DNA of 64,000 nt from Bacteroidaceae bacterium (GTDB lineage: Bacteria; Bacteroidota; Bacteroidia; Bacteroidales; Bacteroidaceae). The position numbers and the translations under genes are program-made. Of this stretch, positions 8,333-18,083 are shown piece after piece. The notes under the pieces were generated by a model. The model made no database searches. It was not told the origin of the DNA and saw only the letters and a list, made by a program, of their open reading frames with translations. The DNA lies in assembly GCA_017938245.1 (NCBI GenBank), contig JAGBBX010000017.1, forward strand, positions 1 through 64,000, given 5' to 3'. Each line of letters begins with the position of its first letter. Position 1 is the first letter of the stretch.

Positions 8333-9739
8333 ATGAGAATCAACCTTAAAACAGTTGGTTGCATAGCTACTATGCTATTTGCAATGACAGCAACTGCACA
8401 AAACAACGGCAGCATCGACGCACAGATGCTTAAAGAACTTGCCGCAAGCTACCAGCCCACAGGCGCCGAGAAAGCGTTGCAGCACGTAATGAAAAACAAT
8501 AGTGTCAACACATTGGCAATGAATCCCGAGAACCAATATATGATGGACACTTATTTCAGCAACAGTGTCGAGTCTAAGGGAATCAGCGACCAAGAGTCAT
8601 CGGGACGTTGCTGGCTCTTCACCGGAATGAATGTAATGCGCGCCAAAATGATTGCCGAGCAAAAACTGGGTGCTTTTGAATTTTCACAGGTCTACAATTT
8701 CTTCTTCGACCAGCTCGAGAAGTCGAACCTCTTTTTGCAGGGCATTATCGACACACGTAAGAAACCTTTTGACGACCGCACCGTCGAATGGTTGTTCAAA
8801 AACCCATTGAGCGACGGCGGTACATTCACAGGTGTCGCCGACCTCGTGGCAAAATATGGTGTAGTACCCAAGAGTGTAATGAAAGAGACATACACCAGTA
8901 ACAACACAGCAGCATTCAACAACCTGCTGAAACGTAAGTTGCGCGAATTTGGCTTGCGTCTGCGCGATGCCTCAGAAAAGGGTGCAAAAGAGAAAGAGCT
9001 TCAGAATATGAAAAAGGAGCAGTTGAAGGTTGTCTACCAGATGCTTGCAAAAGTCTACGGCGTTCCGCCCACAGAATTCACCTGGGCACCCGAGAGAAAA
9101 AGCGGCAGTGAGCCTGTAGCTCCCCGCACCTACACACCGCAGAGCTTCTACAAAGAGTACATCGGTTGGGATCTTCAGAACGATTATGTAATGCTTATGA
9201 ACGACCCCACTCGTCCCTATTGGAAGAGCTACGAGATTGAGTACGACCGCCACACATACGACGGCCACAACTGGCTGTATGTCAACCTGCCTTTAGAGGA
9301 TATAAAGCAGATGGCGATTGCCTCTATTAAAGACAACGTAATGATGTACTTCTCGTGCGACGTCGGCAAATACCTCGACAGCAAACGCGGACTGCTCGAC
9401 ATCAACAATTTCGACTACGAGACACTGTTAGGTACCGAGTTCGGGATGAGCAAGAAAGAGCGCATTATGACATTCGACAGCGGTTCATCGCACGCTATGA
9501 CACTAAAGTCAGTCGACCTTGACAAGGATGGTAAGCCCATCAAATGGCAGGTTGAGAACAGTTGGGGCGCCGGTTCGGGACATCAGGGAACAATTATTAT
9601 GACCGATGAGTGGTTCGACGAGTATATGTTCCGCCTTGTGGTAGATAAGAAATATGTCCCGGCAAAGGTACTCGAGGTACTTAAACAGAAACCCACAAAA
9701 CTACCCGCCTGGGATCCTATGTTCACACCCGAGGAGTAA
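8333..9739 (+). CDS. Exported C1B (bleomycin-hydrolase/PepC-like) cysteine aminopeptidase
   Basis: 468 residues. Residues 1-22 are a signal peptide (hydrophobic core then ATATAQ), so the enzyme is probably periplasmic, unlike classical cytoplasmic PepC. The papain-type catalytic residues are all present: Cys93 in ESSGRCWLF, His387 in SSHAMTL and Asn409 in VENSWG. Family members remove N-terminal amino acids from peptides and often form hexameric barrels. It has its own promoter at 8261-8291 and lies 49 nt before nhaA. Substrate is not evident. Confidence 0.9.
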   Translation: MRINLKTVGCIATMLFAMTATAQNNGSIDAQMLKELAASYQPTGAEKALQHVMKNNSVNTLAMNPENQYMMDTYFSNSVESKGISDQESSGRCWLFTGMNVMRAKMIAEQKLGAFEFSQVYNFFFDQLEKSNLFLQGIIDTRKKPFDDRTVEWLFKNPLSDGGTFTGVADLVAKYGVVPKSVMKETYTSNNTAAFNNLLKRKLREFGLRLRDASEKGAKEKELQNMKKEQLKVVYQMLAKVYGVPPTEFTWAPERKSGSEPVAPRTYTPQSFYKEYIGWDLQNDYVMLMNDPTRPYWKSYEIEYDRHTYDGHNWLYVNLPLEDIKQMAIASIKDNVMMYFSCDVGKYLDSKRGLLDINNFDYETLLGTEFGMSKKERIMTFDSGSSHAMTLKSVDLDKDGKPIKWQVENSWGAGSGHQGTIIMTDEWFDEYMFRLVVDKKYVPAKVLEVLKQKPTKLPAWDPMFTPEE

Positions 9740-9788
9740 TTTCTGTAAACCAAAAAGCATAAAACACGTTTAAACTATATAATACAGT

Positions 9789-11126
9789 ATGGCGAATTAC
9801 AGTTTTAAAAGTATGATTAAGAAGTACGTTACAGCAAGCGGACTACTTATCATAAGCGCAATAGCAGCACTTATACTTGCCAACAGCGAGGCAAAAGAGT
9901 GGTACTTTGGCCTATGGGAGAATATCGTAAGTATCTCTGTGGGTAGTTTCAATCTGTTCAGCCACAATGGACACGATATGACCCTCTTGCAAGTAATCAA
10001 CGATTTTTTGATGGCACTCTTCTTCTTGTCAGTAGGCTTGGAGATTAAACGCGAGTTCCTTGTCGGCGAGCTATCATCACCCAAAAAAGCGATGCTCCCT
10101 ATCATTGGAGCCTGCGGAGGTATGATTCTCCCCGTAATTGTTTTCTGGTTACTCTGCCCCGACGACCCCGACCTGCAACGAGGTCTTGCCATCCCTATGG
10201 CAACCGATATAGCCTTCTCACTTGGCGTACTATCGATATTCAGCACCCGTGTACCAACCGGATTGAAGGTATTCCTCGCAGCACTTGCCGTAGCCGATGA
10301 CCTTGGAGGAATCATTGTTATTGCACTCTTCTACACATCGGAGCTTCACACCACATTCCTCATCCTCTCGGCTATATGCGTACTGATTATGGCAATTGCC
10401 AACCGAGCAGGGGTACATCACAAATTTTTCTATCTTATAACAGGATTTGTTTTGTGGTATGCAATGCTCAACTCGGGTATCCATGCAACAATAGCAGGTG
10501 TTATCACTGCATTCTGCATCCCCTCGACACTTGAGAAAGGAACAGGATTCTATCTTGAGCGCATACGTAAGAATCTCGCCGATTTCCCCGTTATCGACAA
10601 CAGCCGAAAAGGTGCAGTCATTCTTACCCACGAACAGATAAACCGTCTTAAGAGTGTCGAGTCGGCAGCCGACCGCCTTATCAGCCCCTTACAAGACCTC
10701 GAGGACAACCTACACGCACTCATAGGATACATTGTCATCCCCGTATTTGCCTTTGCTAACATTGGCATCGATATGTCGGCAATGGATATGAGCAGCCTTG
10801 TCACAGGAGTAGGAATGCCTGTTATGTCGGGTCTTGTAATTGGTAAGTTTGTTGGAGTATTCCTCTTTGCGTGGGTAGCTGTAAAGATGGGCATTGTTGC
10901 ACTTCCCGACGGTGCCAATTGGAAGTCATTCTCGGGTATATGTGCATTGTGCGGTATCGGACTCACAGTATCCATCTTTATCGCCGACCTCTCGTACGCA
11001 CCACTTGCAGGACGAGGCCCCGAGCTTCTTGCACAGGCTAAATTAGGTATCCTATGCGGCTCGTTTATCGCTGCAATATTAGGTTGCGTATTGCTTCATC
11101 TGTTCCTTCCCAAGAAAGCAAAGTAA
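9789..11126 (+). CDS. nhaA: Na+/H+ antiporter NhaA
   Basis: 445 residues with about 11-12 membrane helices. It exchanges Na+ for H+ across the inner membrane for sodium and pH control. Family landmarks are LSVGLEIKRE near residue 80, AIPMATDIAFSLGVL near 138-152, and the ion-binding Asp pair in AVADDLGG near 168-175. The loop around residues 265-300 is longer and more charged than in E. coli NhaA (about 390 residues), as is common in this phylum. The gene ends 25 nt before a strong hairpin terminator. Confidence 0.96.
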   Translation: MANYSFKSMIKKYVTASGLLIISAIAALILANSEAKEWYFGLWENIVSISVGSFNLFSHNGHDMTLLQVINDFLMALFFLSVGLEIKREFLVGELSSPKKAMLPIIGACGGMILPVIVFWLLCPDDPDLQRGLAIPMATDIAFSLGVLSIFSTRVPTGLKVFLAALAVADDLGGIIVIALFYTSELHTTFLILSAICVLIMAIANRAGVHHKFFYLITGFVLWYAMLNSGIHATIAGVITAFCIPSTLEKGTGFYLERIRKNLADFPVIDNSRKGAVILTHEQINRLKSVESAADRLISPLQDLEDNLHALIGYIVIPVFAFANIGIDMSAMDMSSLVTGVGMPVMSGLVIGKFVGVFLFAWVAVKMGIVALPDGANWKSFSGICALCGIGLTVSIFIADLSYAPLAGRGPELLAQAKLGILCGSFIAAILGCVLLHLFLPKKAK

Positions 11127-11150
11127 GCATTACTTGACAATATATTATAC

Positions 11151-11194
11151 AACAATCGCGTATCACCATTTTTGATGATACGCGATTGTTTTTT
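11151..11194 (+). terminator. Intrinsic terminator after nhaA
   Basis: A perfect 15-bp stem (11151-11165 with 11176-11190) has a 10-nt loop and runs into six T residues on the plus strand. The M28 peptidase gene converges from the other side, so it may act in both directions. Confidence 0.8.
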
Positions 11195-11212
11195 AGCAGG
11201 TATAAGATATTA

Positions 11213-12229
11213 TCAGTACTCCTTTTCATTTGCCATACGCCACGCACAAAGATAGGCTGCACGGGTAATATCGAGCAATTTAGGATAGTCAATTTTCTCG
11301 GCACTGTCCGATGGTTTATGATAATCGGGGTGCCCCTCGGTGTGGTACCACACAATAGGGACATCGACACGTGCAAACGAGCTATTGTCACTGCCACCCA
11401 CAGGTCGGTTCCACGCAATGTAATCGGGTTCGAATGAGAAACCACGCTTCTTGCAATCCTCACGCATCCACTCACCAAAAGCCGGATGAGCCTCGGTATA
11501 GAAATACTTCAGATAACGAGGTTTCTCTACAGGCCCGCGACCAACCATATCAAAATTCATATAGGCCTTTATGCGAGAGTGGCCGTTCCAATTCTTTACG
11601 AAAAATTTTGATCCCAAAAGTCCCTTTTCCTCACCATCCCAGAAGGCAAAGATAACCGTGCGCAAAGGACGCTCACCCGTAGCAACCATAGCTTTGGCAA
11701 TCTGTAATACCGCCGACACACCCGAAGCATTATCATCGGCACCATTGTAAAGTCCGTCGACAAATACATCGCTTTGCAAACCCAAATGGTCGTAGTGAGC
11801 ACCTATGATAACATATTCATCGGTACGTTCTCCCGGAATAACAGCAAGGATATTATTCATTGTCCTTGTTTGGAAGAAACCAACCTCCTTTATACGGGCA
11901 ATGGAGTCGGGGTTTATCTCCCAACTATTGCGTACAGGAGTAACAATCTGTGCAGCCTCAAAAGGTTGATAGTAGCCACTCTCGAAAAAAGGTTTCACAC
12001 CCCACTCTCTGAGCAACGACACAATGTAACGTGCTGCAATATAACCGCCCGGCTTTCCTGCATCACGTCCTTGCAAAAGGTCATCGGCAAGAAACTCGAC
12101 ATAATTTTTCGACTGCTCAATGGTTATGGCATTATAACCACGCTCCACAGCTTTCTTTTGCGCCACAACGCCAATAGGGAGCAACAACGCAAAAGAGAGC
12201 AACAAAATTGATTGAAAAGTTTTTCTCAT
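11213..12229 (-). CDS. Exported M28 family zinc peptidase
   Basis: 338 residues. Residues 1-23 form a signal peptide ending GVVAQ. The co-catalytic zinc site is visible in order: His/Asp in IIGAHYDHLG, Asp in NGADDNASGV, the Glu pair in FWDGEEKGLLG, Asp in MNFDMVGR, and His in WYHTEGHPDYHKPSD. The family contains aminopeptidases and also glutaminyl cyclases; the sequence alone does not choose between them. It is monocistronic, convergent with nhaA and divergent from the division cluster. Confidence 0.88.
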   Translation of the reverse strand: MRKTFQSILLLSFALLLPIGVVAQKKAVERGYNAITIEQSKNYVEFLADDLLQGRDAGKPGGYIAARYIVSLLREWGVKPFFESGYYQPFEAAQIVTPVRNSWEINPDSIARIKEVGFFQTRTMNNILAVIPGERTDEYVIIGAHYDHLGLQSDVFVDGLYNGADDNASGVSAVLQIAKAMVATGERPLRTVIFAFWDGEEKGLLGSKFFVKNWNGHSRIKAYMNFDMVGRGPVEKPRYLKYFYTEAHPAFGEWMREDCKKRGFSFEPDYIAWNRPVGGSDNSSFARVDVPIVWYHTEGHPDYHKPSDSAEKIDYPKLLDITRAAYLCAWRMANEKEY

Positions 12230-12545
12230 ATTCGATAGATTTTTAATACAAATTCACTCTTTTATAAAAAAGCGGCCCACTTTTCGCCACTAACTGCACA
12301 AAAGTAACCATTTTTAGGTAAAAAACAGAAAAACACAAGAAAATAGAACAAACATTATTTTGACCGACACTGATTCCAACCATTTAAAACCTACCCTGAA
12401 ACACCTCTGACAATGAATTTATTTTCAGACAAATAGGTTATTAACAAATTGTTGAAAACTTTGAAGAAATTAATTTGTGTTTTATTGTGGGGAATTGTGG
12501 GGAATTGTGTAATTTTGAAGCAAATTTCTTAATTTAGAGTAGAAT
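12230..12545. other. Divergent intergenic region between the M28 gene and mraZ
   Basis: 316 bp with no credible gene. The left part holds a -7-like TACTTTTG on the minus strand at 12299-12306 for the M28 gene, with only a weak TCTG at the -33 position. The right part holds the mraZ promoter and operator, listed separately. The sequence between is AT-rich and shows nothing else. Confidence 0.6.
12487..12517 (+). promoter_or_regulatory. MraZ-type operator and -7 element of the division cluster
   Basis: Two exact tandem copies of GTGGGGAATT (12487-12496 and 12497-12506) are followed by a partial third. The -7 box TAATTTTG is at 12510-12517. E. coli MraZ represses its own cluster by binding TGGGN direct repeats spaced 5 nt apart; the layout here is the same, with a 10-bp period. 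The repeats cover the -33/spacer region, so bound MraZ should block transcription. Autoregulation is an inference from this match. Confidence 0.7.
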
Positions 12546-13028
12546 ATGCGATTTATAGGTAACATAGAGGCAAAAACAGACAGCAAGGGACGCGTTTTCT
12601 TGCCTGCCTGCTTCCGTCGCACACTACAGACAACAGCGTGCGAGAAAGTTATGTTGCGCAAAGACCCGCACCAGCCCTGCCTTGTCCTATACCCCGAGAA
12701 CGTATGGAACGAACTACTCGACCAATTAAGAGCCAAGCTCGACCGTTGGAGCGCTCACGGACAGATGCTGTTCCGCACATTCGTGGCAAATGTCGAGGAA
12801 CTATCCATCGACGGCAACGGCCGCATACTCCTTCCCAAGCGCTACCGCGAGCTTGCCAACATTGAGCAAGAGGTACGTTTCATTGGAATGGACGACACAA
12901 TCGAGATTTGGGCAAAGGAGAAGGTTGAAGAGCCGTTTATGTCACCCGAGGAGTTCAGCAAGGAACTCGAAAGGATTATGGCCGGTGACTACACAAAAAA
13001 CAATGAAGTCGAAAGGAGGGAACTATGA
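12546..13028 (+). CDS. mraZ: MraZ transcriptional regulator
   Basis: 160 residues with two AbrB/SpoVT-like DNA-binding repeats: DSKGRVFLPACFR near residues 12-24 and DGNGRILLPKRYR near 89-101. MraZ is the ring-shaped repressor that usually opens the division/cell-wall cluster. Tandem GTGGG repeats lie 40-60 nt upstream. The 3' end overlaps rsmH as ATGA. The C-terminal tail of about 35 charged residues is slightly longer than in E. coli MraZ (152 residues). Confidence 0.96.
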   Translation: MRFIGNIEAKTDSKGRVFLPACFRRTLQTTACEKVMLRKDPHQPCLVLYPENVWNELLDQLRAKLDRWSAHGQMLFRTFVANVEELSIDGNGRILLPKRYRELANIEQEVRFIGMDDTIEIWAKEKVEEPFMSPEEFSKELERIMAGDYTKNNEVERREL

Positions 13029-13930
13029 ACGAAGAACTCGTTTACCACACACCGGTGATGCTTAAAGAGAGTGTCGATGGGATGCAGATTCAAAAAGAGG
13101 ATATATGTGTCGATGTAACATTTGGCGGCGGCGGACACTCGAGAGAGATTTTAAGCCGTTTAGGCAAAAAAGGACACCTATACAGTTTCGACCAAGACGA
13201 AGATGCCGAGAAGAATGCCCCCGACGATAAGCGTTTCACTTTCGTAAGGGGCAATTTCCGCTTTTTATACAATTTTATGCGCTACCACGAGGTAGAGAGC
13301 ATCGACGCCCTTTTAGCCGACCTCGGCGTATCGGGACACCACTTCGATGATGAATCACGAGGATTCTCTTTCCGCTTCGACTCGGAGCTTGATATGCGAA
13401 TGAACAAACGTGGCGGGCGCACTGCAGCCGAACTGCTGAACACTGCCGACGAAGAGCAGCTTGCACGCATATTCAAACTATACGGCGAACTAAACTGCAG
13501 TCGTAAGCTTGCAGCGACAATCGTAAAGCAACGCTCTCTGAAACCATTCCGAAAAGTAAGCGACCTGATAGAAGCTGCAAAGCCCTTTTGCCCGCCACAA
13601 CGCGAGAAGAAAGAATTAGCAAAAGTTTTTCAGGCACTGCGTATAGAAATCAACCAAGAGATAGAGAGTCTGAAAGAGATGCTAGAGCAGGCTAAAGAAC
13701 TCCTTAAGCCCGGAGGACGATTGGTAGTAATAACCTACCACTCTTTAGAAGACCGCATAGTAAAGAACTTTATGAAAAGTGGCAATATAGACGGAACGAT
13801 AGAGAAAGACTTCTTCGGTCGCAGCACCTCACCCTTTGAGACTAAGAAAGTAATACTGCCAAGCGACGAAGAGATGCAAATAAACCCACGTTCACGTAGC
13901 GCCAAACTACGTATAGCTATAAAAAACTAG
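13025..13930 (+). CDS. rsmH: 16S rRNA m4C1402 methyltransferase RsmH
   Basis: 301 residues. Uses S-adenosylmethionine to methylate N4 of C1402 in the decoding centre of 16S rRNA. The SAM-binding motif DVTFGGGGHS is near residue 29, with ADLGVSGHHFD near 93 and the conserved ITYHSLEDRIVKNF near 237. It overlaps mraZ by 4 nt, and a strong AAAGGAGG at 13012-13019 precedes its ATG, which is unusual in a phylum that mostly lacks Shine-Dalgarno sites. Confidence 0.97.
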   Translation: MNEELVYHTPVMLKESVDGMQIQKEDICVDVTFGGGGHSREILSRLGKKGHLYSFDQDEDAEKNAPDDKRFTFVRGNFRFLYNFMRYHEVESIDALLADLGVSGHHFDDESRGFSFRFDSELDMRMNKRGGRTAAELLNTADEEQLARIFKLYGELNCSRKLAATIVKQRSLKPFRKVSDLIEAAKPFCPPQREKKELAKVFQALRIEINQEIESLKEMLEQAKELLKPGGRLVVITYHSLEDRIVKNFMKSGNIDGTIEKDFFGRSTSPFETKKVILPSDEEMQINPRSRSAKLRIAIKN

Positions 13931-13952
13931 GATTTCTTAATATTTGAACATT

Positions 13953-14345
13953 ATGAAAGAGAACGATAACAACCAAGAAAAACTCCAAGAAGAGAAACCC
14001 AAAGAAGATGGCAACCGCCAGCAGAAAAAAAAGAAAAAAGGCAATCTTTTAGGACAATTGTTAAGCGGAAAGGCACTGCGCAGCGAGCTATTCTTGAACA
14101 ATATATGGCTTATGTTGCTCATAGTATTCTACTCGTTCATATATGTCAGCAACCGTTATGCCTATCGTCAGGAGCGCAAACATATAAAACAACTTAAAGT
14201 AGAGTTACAGGATGCCAAATATATGCTTCTCACCAAACAGAGCGAATTCTCGGAGAAGAGCCGACACTCGAACATCGAGAACTATGTAAACAAACACCAA
14301 AGCCAACTTAAAACAGCAAAGAACCCACCATTCACCATAGAATAA
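13953..14345 (+). CDS. ftsL: FtsL-like division protein
   Basis: 130 residues from ATG at 13953. A charged cytoplasmic tail of about 48 residues (a KKKKKK run near 25-30) leads to one membrane helix near 50-68, then a periplasmic coiled-coil segment (RQERKHIKQLKVELQDAKYMLLTKQSEF). This bitopic topology and the position between rsmH and the division transpeptidase identify the Bacteroidota FtsL, whose sequence is poorly conserved. It should join the FtsQ-FtsL-FtsB-like complex that activates septal synthesis. Confidence 0.85.
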   Translation: MKENDNNQEKLQEEKPKEDGNRQQKKKKKGNLLGQLLSGKALRSELFLNNIWLMLLIVFYSFIYVSNRYAYRQERKHIKQLKVELQDAKYMLLTKQSEFSEKSRHSNIENYVNKHQSQLKTAKNPPFTIE

Positions 14346-14358
14346 AAATACAAAGAAT

Positions 14359-16581
14359 ATGTTCAAATATAGAAAAGATATAATATTCAGGTTCAATGTG
14401 CTGCTTGTGTGCGTCTTTGTGCTGTGGGGAGTAACAATAATAGCAAAAGCCACTATAACAGCAACCCTTGAACGTCAATATTGGCTCGACGTTGCCGAGA
14501 CTGCCGTTGTCTACAACAAGCCGATAGAACCTCGTCGTGGAGATATTCTAAGCGACAACGGAGAGCTTATGGTGAGCAACCTTGTCAAGTACAAACTATA
14601 TATAAACTTCGACAATTTAGGAGAATACAAATTCAGCGACAAGAAGAGAGAGAATACAAGACAAAAGAAAGACTCCATATGGGAAGCCGACCTTGGTCGT
14701 CTGTGCGAAGGACTCTCGAACATACTCCCCACCTGGACTCCGGCCGAGTTTGAGGCACACCTAAAGAGAGGACGCAACGACTTTAAAGCCAACCGTAAGG
14801 GACGATTCGGAAAGAAAAAATACCCTTTGTGCCCCGACCACCAGCTCTATGTATCCTATGCCCAATATCGTAAAATATCCAAACTGCCCATACTGTGCGA
14901 AAAGGTCACAATCTCGGGATTCTGGAAAGAGGAGTACAAGTACCGTAAGAAGTTCTTTGGTTCACTGGCAAACAGTACATTAGGCGACTACAACGTACAG
15001 GGAAAATCGAAAAAAACAGGAAAGATTATAGCCGACAAGCACGGTCTCGACGAGAAATACGACTCGGTACTAAGCGGCATCCCCGGACTTATGCACACCG
15101 AGAAATCGAAAGAGATTATTGATATACCCGTAACCCACGGTATGGATATACAGACCACGCTGAATGTCGAGATGCTCGATATATGCGAAAAAGCGCTTCG
15201 TGACGGACTCACAGAGTTTGGCTCGCGCGCCGGATGGGTTATACTTATGGAGGTAAAGACCGGAGACATAAAAGCCATCGTGAACCTCTCGCTCGACGAA
15301 AGTGGCACACAGTATGTCGAAACGTTCCGTCAGAACAAAAATAACGGGACACCCAATCACGCCCTCGCCGACCTTCGCGAGCCCGGTTCAATTTTTAAGC
15401 CCATTGCTCTTGCTGTAGGACTCGAGGATGGCAGGATAAAAGCCACCGACTCGGTAAAGAGCTACAAACAGATGATGATGCACGGTAAGACCATCACCGA
15501 TGCCGTAACACCCAAAAGCGAATATCAGAATATCACTCAGATAATTCAGAACTCATCAAACACAGGTATGGCACAGATTATAAACGGAGCATACAAGAAC
15601 GACCCGCGCCGCTTTACCGATAAACTGAAGGAGTTTGGAATGAGAGACAACTACAATCTGCTACAGTGTGAGGCAACACCCTACTACAGAACACCCGACA
15701 GTAAAGCCTGGTCGGCCCCCGACCTTCAGGCAATGTCTCGCGGATATGCCACTGCACAGACAGCATTGAACATTATTACTTTCTACAACACCATAGCCAA
15801 TAACGGTACACGTATGGCTCCGCGATTGGTAAAAGCAATTAAACGCGAGGGGAGCGTAATTGAAGAGTTTCCTCCCCGCGTACTCAACGAACAGATGCTT
15901 AAACCTTACACAATAGAGACGCTTAAACAAGCATTGACAGCCGTTGTCAACGAGAAGGGAGCAACAGGAGCAAGAGCACGCTCAAACAAAGTGAGCATTG
16001 CAGGAAAAACGGGAACAGCCGAAAAAACCGAGAGTATAGATGGCAGAAACTATAACCTACTAAGTTTCTGCGGTTTCTTCCCTGTCGAAAACCCCGAATA
16101 TACCTGCATTGTACAGAACATACGCTCATACGGAGGAGGTGGAGGAACATCTGCTGTAATATTCAAGAATATAGCCGAGAGTATTATGGCAAAGAGAGAG
16201 AGACGCGAGCTCGTAATGGCAAAAGATACCATACACAGTCCTCTGCCGACAGCCAAACGAGGCAATGTCACCGCAATAGCATATCTTCTCGACGAGTTGG
16301 ATATAGAGACAAGCAATGGTAACATAAGCAGCGACCTCGAGAACCCCAGCTGGGGAGCAATGGTAAGCGATAGCAGCGGAATCGGCTACCAGGTACACGA
16401 GATAAACGAGAATATAGTTCCAAATGTCATTGGAATGGGAGCAAAAGATGCCATCTACCTCATGCGTAAGGCAGGATTGCGTCCATCTATCAGCGGACAC
16501 GGCCGCGCAGTAGCACAGAGCGTAAGTCCCGGTCATAAAGCAACATTTGGAACACAAGTAAAGATAACACTACAACCCTAA
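14359..16581 (+). CDS. ftsI: Division transpeptidase FtsI (PBP3) with a PASTA domain
   Basis: 740 residues. One N-terminal membrane helix (about 11-32) is followed by a dimerisation/pedestal domain and the transpeptidase domain. Catalytic motifs are SxxK at Ser344-Lys347 (EPGSIFKP), SSN at 399-401 and KTG at 550-552. A single PASTA domain covers about residues 675-740 (IVPNVIGMGAKDAI onward). E. coli FtsI is about 590 residues and lacks PASTA. It crosslinks septal peptidoglycan together with FtsW, encoded downstream. Confidence 0.96.
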   Translation: MFKYRKDIIFRFNVLLVCVFVLWGVTIIAKATITATLERQYWLDVAETAVVYNKPIEPRRGDILSDNGELMVSNLVKYKLYINFDNLGEYKFSDKKRENTRQKKDSIWEADLGRLCEGLSNILPTWTPAEFEAHLKRGRNDFKANRKGRFGKKKYPLCPDHQLYVSYAQYRKISKLPILCEKVTISGFWKEEYKYRKKFFGSLANSTLGDYNVQGKSKKTGKIIADKHGLDEKYDSVLSGIPGLMHTEKSKEIIDIPVTHGMDIQTTLNVEMLDICEKALRDGLTEFGSRAGWVILMEVKTGDIKAIVNLSLDESGTQYVETFRQNKNNGTPNHALADLREPGSIFKPIALAVGLEDGRIKATDSVKSYKQMMMHGKTITDAVTPKSEYQNITQIIQNSSNTGMAQIINGAYKNDPRRFTDKLKEFGMRDNYNLLQCEATPYYRTPDSKAWSAPDLQAMSRGYATAQTALNIITFYNTIANNGTRMAPRLVKAIKREGSVIEEFPPRVLNEQMLKPYTIETLKQALTAVVNEKGATGARARSNKVSIAGKTGTAEKTESIDGRNYNLLSFCGFFPVENPEYTCIVQNIRSYGGGGGTSAVIFKNIAESIMAKRERRELVMAKDTIHSPLPTAKRGNVTAIAYLLDELDIETSNGNISSDLENPSWGAMVSDSSGIGYQVHEINENIVPNVIGMGAKDAIYLMRKAGLRPSISGHGRAVAQSVSPGHKATFGTQVKITLQP

Positions 16582-16593
16582 TACCCAAAGAAT

Positions 16594-18048
16594 ATGAAAC
16601 TATCCGAGCTTACACGTAACATACAGTACACACGCATTATACTTCCCAAAGAGGAGGTTGAGATTAGCGGTGTTAATATCGACTCACGCAAGGTAAAGCA
16701 GGGCGATATGTTCATAGCTATGCGCGGAACACAAGTCGATGGACACCAATTCATAGACAAAGCATTGGAGGCAGGTGCATCGGCTATCCTGTGCGAGACA
16801 ATACCAGGAACCTTAAACCCCTCAGTAGCATATATAAGCGTCCCCGATATATCGAAGATAGTGGGCAAAGTAGCAACCACATTCTACGGCAATCCCACGC
16901 AAAGAATGAAATTAGTGGGTGTAACAGGGACAAACGGAAAGACCACAATAGCCACATTGCTATACCGCCTCTTCAAAGAGTTCGGACATAAATGCGGACT
17001 TATATCAACCGTATGCAACTATGTAGATGAGGTTCCCTATCCATCGACCCATACGACCCCCGACCCTATTACGCTAAATGAGCTATTAGGTAAGATGGCC
17101 GATGCAGGATGCGAATATGCATTTATGGAGGTTAGTTCACACGCTCTGGCACAAGGACGTGTTGGCGACCTTGAGTTTGCAGGAGGAATATTCACCAACC
17201 TCACACGCGACCACATCGATTTTCACCAAACGATGGATAATTACCTCAAGGCAAAAAAGAGTTTCTTCGACAATCTCTCACGCGATGCCTTCGCTATAAC
17301 AAATATTGATGACAAGAACGGTCCCATAATGGTACAGAATACACGTGCCGACATAAAGAGATACTCTGTACGCACAATGGCCGAATACAAAGGGCGCATC
17401 AACGAGATTCACCTCGACGGAATGTTGCTTAATTTCAATAACCGAGAGTTCAGCACCCTGCTCACAGGCCGATTTAACGCCAGCAACCTATTGGCAATCT
17501 TCGCCGCAGCTGTAGAGCTTGGCAAAGACCCCGACGAAGTGTTGCGACTGCTTAGTTCACTGAAACCCGTATCGGGACGATTCGAGACAATACATTCGCC
17601 TCGGGGATTCTCGGCCATAGTAGACTATGCACACACTCCCGATGCCATAAAAAATGTTCTGAGCACAGTAAACGATGTATTACACGGACGTGGCAATGTA
17701 ATAACCGTAATAGGTGCCGGTGGCAATAGAGACAAAGGCAAGCGACCCATTATGGCACAAGAGGCTGTCAAGGGCAGCAACCGCGTTATAATAACATCGG
17801 ACAATCCACGTTTCGAGGAGCCACAGGACATTATAAACGATATGCTTGCGGGTCTTACTCCCGAGCAACAGAAGAACGTGATAGCAATCAGTGACCGCCG
17901 CGAAGCCATCAAGACAGCCTGCGCCCTTGCACAGAGAGGCGACGTCATTGTTGTGGCAGGCAAAGGACACGAGAACTACCAGGAGATAAAAGGAGTAAAG
18001 CACCACTTCGATGACAAAGAGGTGCTGAACGAGATACTTAAAGCATAA
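16594..18048 (+). CDS. murE: UDP-MurNAc-L-Ala-D-Glu: meso-diaminopimelate ligase MurE
   Basis: 484 residues. Adds the third amino acid to the peptidoglycan stem peptide using ATP. The P-loop is GTNGKTTIA near residue 111, and the HTTPDP block binds the substrate. The amino-acid specificity motif reads DNPRFEEP near residue 407; DNPR is the signature of enzymes using meso-diaminopimelate, as expected for a Gram-negative wall. It starts 12 nt after ftsI. Confidence 0.97.
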   Translation: MKLSELTRNIQYTRIILPKEEVEISGVNIDSRKVKQGDMFIAMRGTQVDGHQFIDKALEAGASAILCETIPGTLNPSVAYISVPDISKIVGKVATTFYGNPTQRMKLVGVTGTNGKTTIATLLYRLFKEFGHKCGLISTVCNYVDEVPYPSTHTTPDPITLNELLGKMADAGCEYAFMEVSSHALAQGRVGDLEFAGGIFTNLTRDHIDFHQTMDNYLKAKKSFFDNLSRDAFAITNIDDKNGPIMVQNTRADIKRYSVRTMAEYKGRINEIHLDGMLLNFNNREFSTLLTGRFNASNLLAIFAAAVELGKDPDEVLRLLSSLKPVSGRFETIHSPRGFSAIVDYAHTPDAIKNVLSTVNDVLHGRGNVITVIGAGGNRDKGKRPIMAQEAVKGSNRVIITSDNPRFEEPQDIINDMLAGLTPEQQKNVIAISDRREAIKTACALAQRGDVIVVAGKGHENYQEIKGVKHHFDDKEVLNEILKA

Positions 18049-18083
18049 CAACCAACATACACCTTATTATATATAATATATAT

